Positions 5,237-7,196 of a stretch of DNA of 7,196 bases are shown in pieces. The DNA comes from Acidimicrobiia bacterium (GTDB lineage: Bacteria; Actinomycetota; Acidimicrobiia; Spongiisociales; ZC4RG35): assembly GCA_029865445.1 (NCBI GenBank), contig JAOUGY010000190.1, positions 1 to 7,196 on the forward strand, read 5' to 3'. The position numbers were made by a program, and so were the translations under genes. The notes under the pieces were generated by a model. It was not told the DNA's origin and did not search any database. It saw only the letters and a list, made by a program, of their open reading frames with translations. Numbering within the stretch: the first letter of the stretch is position 1; every line of letters begins with the position of its first letter.

Positions 5237-6150
5237 ACCGCCACGAGCGCCGGGCGGTCGGGCCGGACCGCCACGGCCTCGATGATCCTCGTCACCTGAT
5301 CCGGCGCCTCCAGCACCACCGAGTGTTCGGTGGGCAACTCGATGCGGTGATCGGCGAAGAATCCCGCAGAGGCCTCTTGATCCGCCCGGTCGATCACGCC
5401 GTCTCTCGCCGTCACCACCCAGGTGGCGGGCGGCAGGGTCAGGTTCTGCCAACGCCGGGCGTCGAAGCGACGCAGCTCCAGTGCCGAGTCGACCAGGACC
5501 TGGCGTTCGGGGCGAACCGCATACTCCCAGGAGATCCTCGGTGTCTCGTCAGGAGCGCGTCGAACCTCGGCGTGGTGGTTGCGGATCGTGACAGGGGAGC
5601 GGGCACCCAGAACGTAGGGCGCCGACGCCACCATCACGATCTGACGGGGCCGTACCCAGTAGGCGGAAGTTGCCATTGCTACGAACCCGGTGAAGCTGTC
5701 AGGGCTCGCCCACAACAGCGTGGTCATACACACCGGGCCGCCCATCGAGTGCCCGACCAGTAACGGACGCGTCAACCCGGCGTCATCGATGGCCGCGAGG
5801 ATCGACTCTGCAGCAAGGGAGAACGAAAAGGGACGATCGATCACCGAACGTCCATGGCCCGGCAGGTCGATGGCGAGGATGGTGTGGCGAGAACGCACGA
5901 TGACCGGCCACCAGGCCGAATCGGCGGTCCGACCCCAGCCGTGTACGAGAACGATCGGCGGGGTCTCGCCCTCGACCATTCGATACGAGATCCTTCCCCA
6001 TTCGGTGGAGAGACTTCGTACCGTTCCGGGCAGGTTTGGGGGCGCAACCACCATGGCGTCGAGCTCTCGCACTGCCTGGCGGTAGCGGTACGCGGTGTAT
6101 GCGGCCGCTCCGGGAACGGCTGCAGCAAGCACATGGCGGACGGTACGCAT
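5233..6150 (-). CDS. Alpha/beta-hydrolase fold enzyme
   Basis: A 305-residue protein with the full alpha/beta-hydrolase plan. HGWG (70-73) forms the oxyanion region, AIDLPGHGRS (93-102) follows the third strand, the nucleophile is S135 in VGHSMGG, the acid is probably D250 in VVTARDGVID (D254 is the alternative), and the catalytic base is probably H276 in TEHSVVLEAPDQV. A hydrophobic N-terminal stretch (VLAAAVPGAAAYTAY, 7-21) followed by basic residues suggests a signal anchor, so the enzyme may sit at the membrane. Substrate cannot be told from sequence; esterase, lipase or epoxide hydrolase-like chemistry are all possible. Start supported by AGGA 8 nt upstream and by the hydrophobic N-terminus. 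It is convergent with, and overlaps by four bases, the zinc-ribbon gene, and is divergent from the NYN gene across the heptad-repeat spacer. Confidence 0.9.
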   Translation of the reverse strand: MRTVRHVLAAAVPGAAAYTAYRYRQAVRELDAMVVAPPNLPGTVRSLSTEWGRISYRMVEGETPPIVLVHGWGRTADSAWWPVIVRSRHTILAIDLPGHGRSVIDRPFSFSLAAESILAAIDDAGLTRPLLVGHSMGGPVCMTTLLWASPDSFTGFVAMATSAYWVRPRQIVMVASAPYVLGARSPVTIRNHHAEVRRAPDETPRISWEYAVRPERQVLVDSALELRRFDARRWQNLTLPPATWVVTARDGVIDRADQEASAGFFADHRIELPTEHSVVLEAPDQVTRIIEAVAVRPDRPALVAV

Positions 6151-6189
6151 GTCCCTCTTCCTGTCGGCAGACCGCGGCGCCCGCTCAAT

Positions 6190-6203
6190 GGGCCGATTGG
6201 CCC
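6190..6203. other. Small GGGCC hairpin next to the heptad repeats
   Basis: GGGCC at 6190-6194 pairs with GGCCC at 6199-6203 around a GATT loop. It lies in the divergent spacer, beside a CTCGCTTCGCTC-type string, just before the heptad array begins. It may be the edge of a composite intergenic repeat; no T tract follows, so it is not called a terminator. Confidence 0.3.
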
Positions 6204-6219
6204 TCGCTTCGCTCAGGCC

Positions 6220-6296
6220 GTACCGAGTACTGGGTACTTGGTACCAAGTACCTGGCTGGGGACTGGTGACTGGTGACTGGTGACCGGAGACTGTGT
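6220..6296. repeat. Array of eleven degenerate 7-bp repeats
   Basis: Units begin every 7 bp from 6220 without a break. The first five all start with GTAC (6220, 6227, 6234, 6241, 6248), the sixth (6255) is GCTGGGG, the seventh to ninth are identical ACTGGTG (6262, 6269, 6276), and the last two (6283, 6290) are ACCGGAG and ACTGTGT. The single uninterrupted register joins two different repeat families into one array. It resembles the short tandemly repeated heptamers known in cyanobacteria and other bacteria, usually intergenic. It ends inside the predicted promoter of the NYN gene. Confidence 0.85.
6233..6252. repeat. Perfect 20-bp palindrome within the heptad array
   Basis: Arm GGTACTTGGT at 6233-6242 is followed directly by its exact reverse complement at 6243-6252, centred on a GGTACC hexamer. 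It arises from the GTAC-starting heptads. As DNA it offers a symmetric protein site; as RNA it would form only a tight hairpin because there is no spacer. Confidence 0.85.
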
Positions 6297-6308
6297 AGCC
6301 TCGGTGGT
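6273..6308 (+). promoter_or_regulatory. Predicted leaderless promoter of the NYN gene, with -35 inside the heptads
   Basis: GTGACT (6273-6278, four of six matches to TTGACA) is separated by 17 bp from TAGCCT (6296-6301), which fits TANNNT. The GTG start codon at 6309 begins 7 nt after this -10. No Shine-Dalgarno is present at normal distance. The -35 spans two ACTGGTG heptads, so the array supplies the promoter element and similar TGAC cores every 7 bp upstream. Confidence 0.45.
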
Positions 6309-7196
6309 GTGACTACACCCGATGACGTCAGAATCGCTCTCTTCCTCGACTACGAAAACCTCGCAATCGGTACTCGAGACGCCCTCCGCGGTGCAGCATT
6401 CGATCTCAAGCCGATTTCGGATGCTCTCGCCGAGCGGGGGCGCGTGGTTGCCAAACGGGCCTATGCCGACTGGTCCATGTTCGACGAAGACCGGCGGATG
6501 CTCACCCGCAACCACGTCGAGCTCATCGAGATCCCCCAGCGGATGGGGGTGGTCCGCAAGAACGCGGCCGACATCAAGCTGGCCGTCGACGCGATCGAGC
6601 TCGCCCTCGAGCGGGACTACGTGACCACCTTCGTGATCGGCACCGGGGACTCCGACTTCACCCCGCTGGTTCACAAGCTCCGCGAGTTGAACAAGCGGGT
6701 GATCGGCGTGGGAGTGAAGGCCTCGACCTCGGCCCTCTTGCCGCCCGCTTGCGACGAGTTCCTGTTCTACGAGAGCTTGGAGGGCGTCGATCGGGGCACC
6801 GGTGTCGAGGCGGCCCCCACCGCCGAACAGCCGAGCGGAGAGCAGGGCGTCGACGAGCTCGAGAGATTGATCACGACCACCGTGGCCGGCCTGCAGAGGA
6901 CAGGTGGTGATGCCGTGCTGGCGTCTTCGCTCAAGAGGGCGCTCATCCGCAAGGACCCGACCTTCTCTGAGGCCGATTACGGCTTCCGAGCCTTCGGTGA
7001 GTTGCTGCGTCACCTCGCTTCGCGCAACGTCTTGGCTCTTGCCGAAGGGCCTGCGAAGGGTGACCCCGTTGTCGAACTGGCCTCCAACCCCGACGAGGAC
7101 GCGGCCTTCGGTGTCCTCGTCGACGTCGTCAAGGCACTCCAGGGGGGCAACGGCGGTCCGGCGCTGTCGGGTTTGAAGAATCAGGTCAGAAAGCGG
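6309..7196 (+). CDS. NYN-domain ribonuclease-like protein with LOTUS/OST-HTH domains, 3' end outside the window
   Basis: 296 codons are present with no stop before the edge, so the protein is incomplete at its C-terminus. Residues 8-158 form a LabA-like NYN (PIN-like) domain: IALFLDYENLA with D14 and N17, RKNAADIKLAVDAI with D88 and D94, and VIGTGDSDFTPLV with D114 and D116. These conserved acids would bind metal for RNA cleavage. After a linker (160-180), residues about 181-248 resemble a LOTUS/OST-HTH winged helix (LERLITTTVAGLQRTGG, LKRALIRKDPTFSEADYGFRAFGELLRHL). A second such module appears to begin near 262 (DEDAAFGVLVDVVKAL) and is cut by the edge. This NYN-LOTUS order is known in bacteria and is thought to act on RNA; the target is unknown. 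The GTG start is chosen because the domain begins at once and a -10 precedes it by 7 nt. Confidence 0.9.
   Translation, partial: MTTPDDVRIALFLDYENLAIGTRDALRGAAFDLKPISDALAERGRVVAKRAYADWSMFDEDRRMLTRNHVELIEIPQRMGVVRKNAADIKLAVDAIELALERDYVTTFVIGTGDSDFTPLVHKLRELNKRVIGVGVKASTSALLPPACDEFLFYESLEGVDRGTGVEAAPTAEQPSGEQGVDELERLITTTVAGLQRTGGDAVLASSLKRALIRKDPTFSEADYGFRAFGELLRHLASRNVLALAEGPAKGDPVVELASNPDEDAAFGVLVDVVKALQGGNGGPALSGLKNQVRKR

Noticed and set aside
6213..7013. 266-codon open frame on the minus strand
   Set aside because: It is antisense to the NYN-LOTUS gene, whose catalytic motifs are intact, and it ends inside the heptad array.

Overview
The window is GC-rich, tightly packed bacterial DNA with a strong G/C preference at third codon positions. 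Gene content (OmpR-type two-component pair, PepSY lipid-free secreted protein, DUF6875-like protein, NYN-LOTUS protein) and several genes that seem to lack a Shine-Dalgarno and start 6-7 nt after a -10-like hexamer point to an actinobacterium, possibly an environmental lineage such as Acidimicrobiia. The taxonomic call is an inference from style and was not tested by any search. Nine genes are supported, one of them (NYN-LOTUS) running off the right edge.

Left part (1-1706): a secreted protein with three 39-bp tandem repeats and a C-terminal region resembling peptidase inhibitor family I78 (+ strand) converges, through a bidirectional hairpin terminator, on a two-gene minus-strand operon. That operon encodes a small exported PepSY protein followed by an exported protein with a C-terminal fibronectin type III-like domain.

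Centre (1707-3814): a 129-nt divergent control region separates the PepSY/FN3 operon from an OmpR-family response regulator, which is translationally coupled to its HAMP-containing sensor histidine kinase. The control region holds five copies of GTCAG. Two point left and three point right, each set is spaced at exactly 11 bp, and the whole is symmetric about position 1780. Each set ends 10-11 bp before a -10-like hexamer of the gene on its side. This is the architecture of PhoB/OmpR-type activator sites, so the regulator probably controls both its own genes and the exported proteins. This is the most interesting signal in the window.

Right part (3815-7196): a DUF6875-like protein (+) converges on a TfoX N-terminal-domain-like protein (-). 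A 63-codon zinc-ribbon-like mini-protein (+, apparently leaderless) overlaps an alpha/beta hydrolase (-) by four bases at their stops. A divergent spacer carries eleven consecutive 7-bp units, including a perfect 20-bp palindrome. It runs into the apparent leaderless promoter of an NYN-domain ribonuclease with one complete and one truncated LOTUS/OST-HTH module. The genes on the right look like unrelated housekeeping or accessory genes rather than one pathway.
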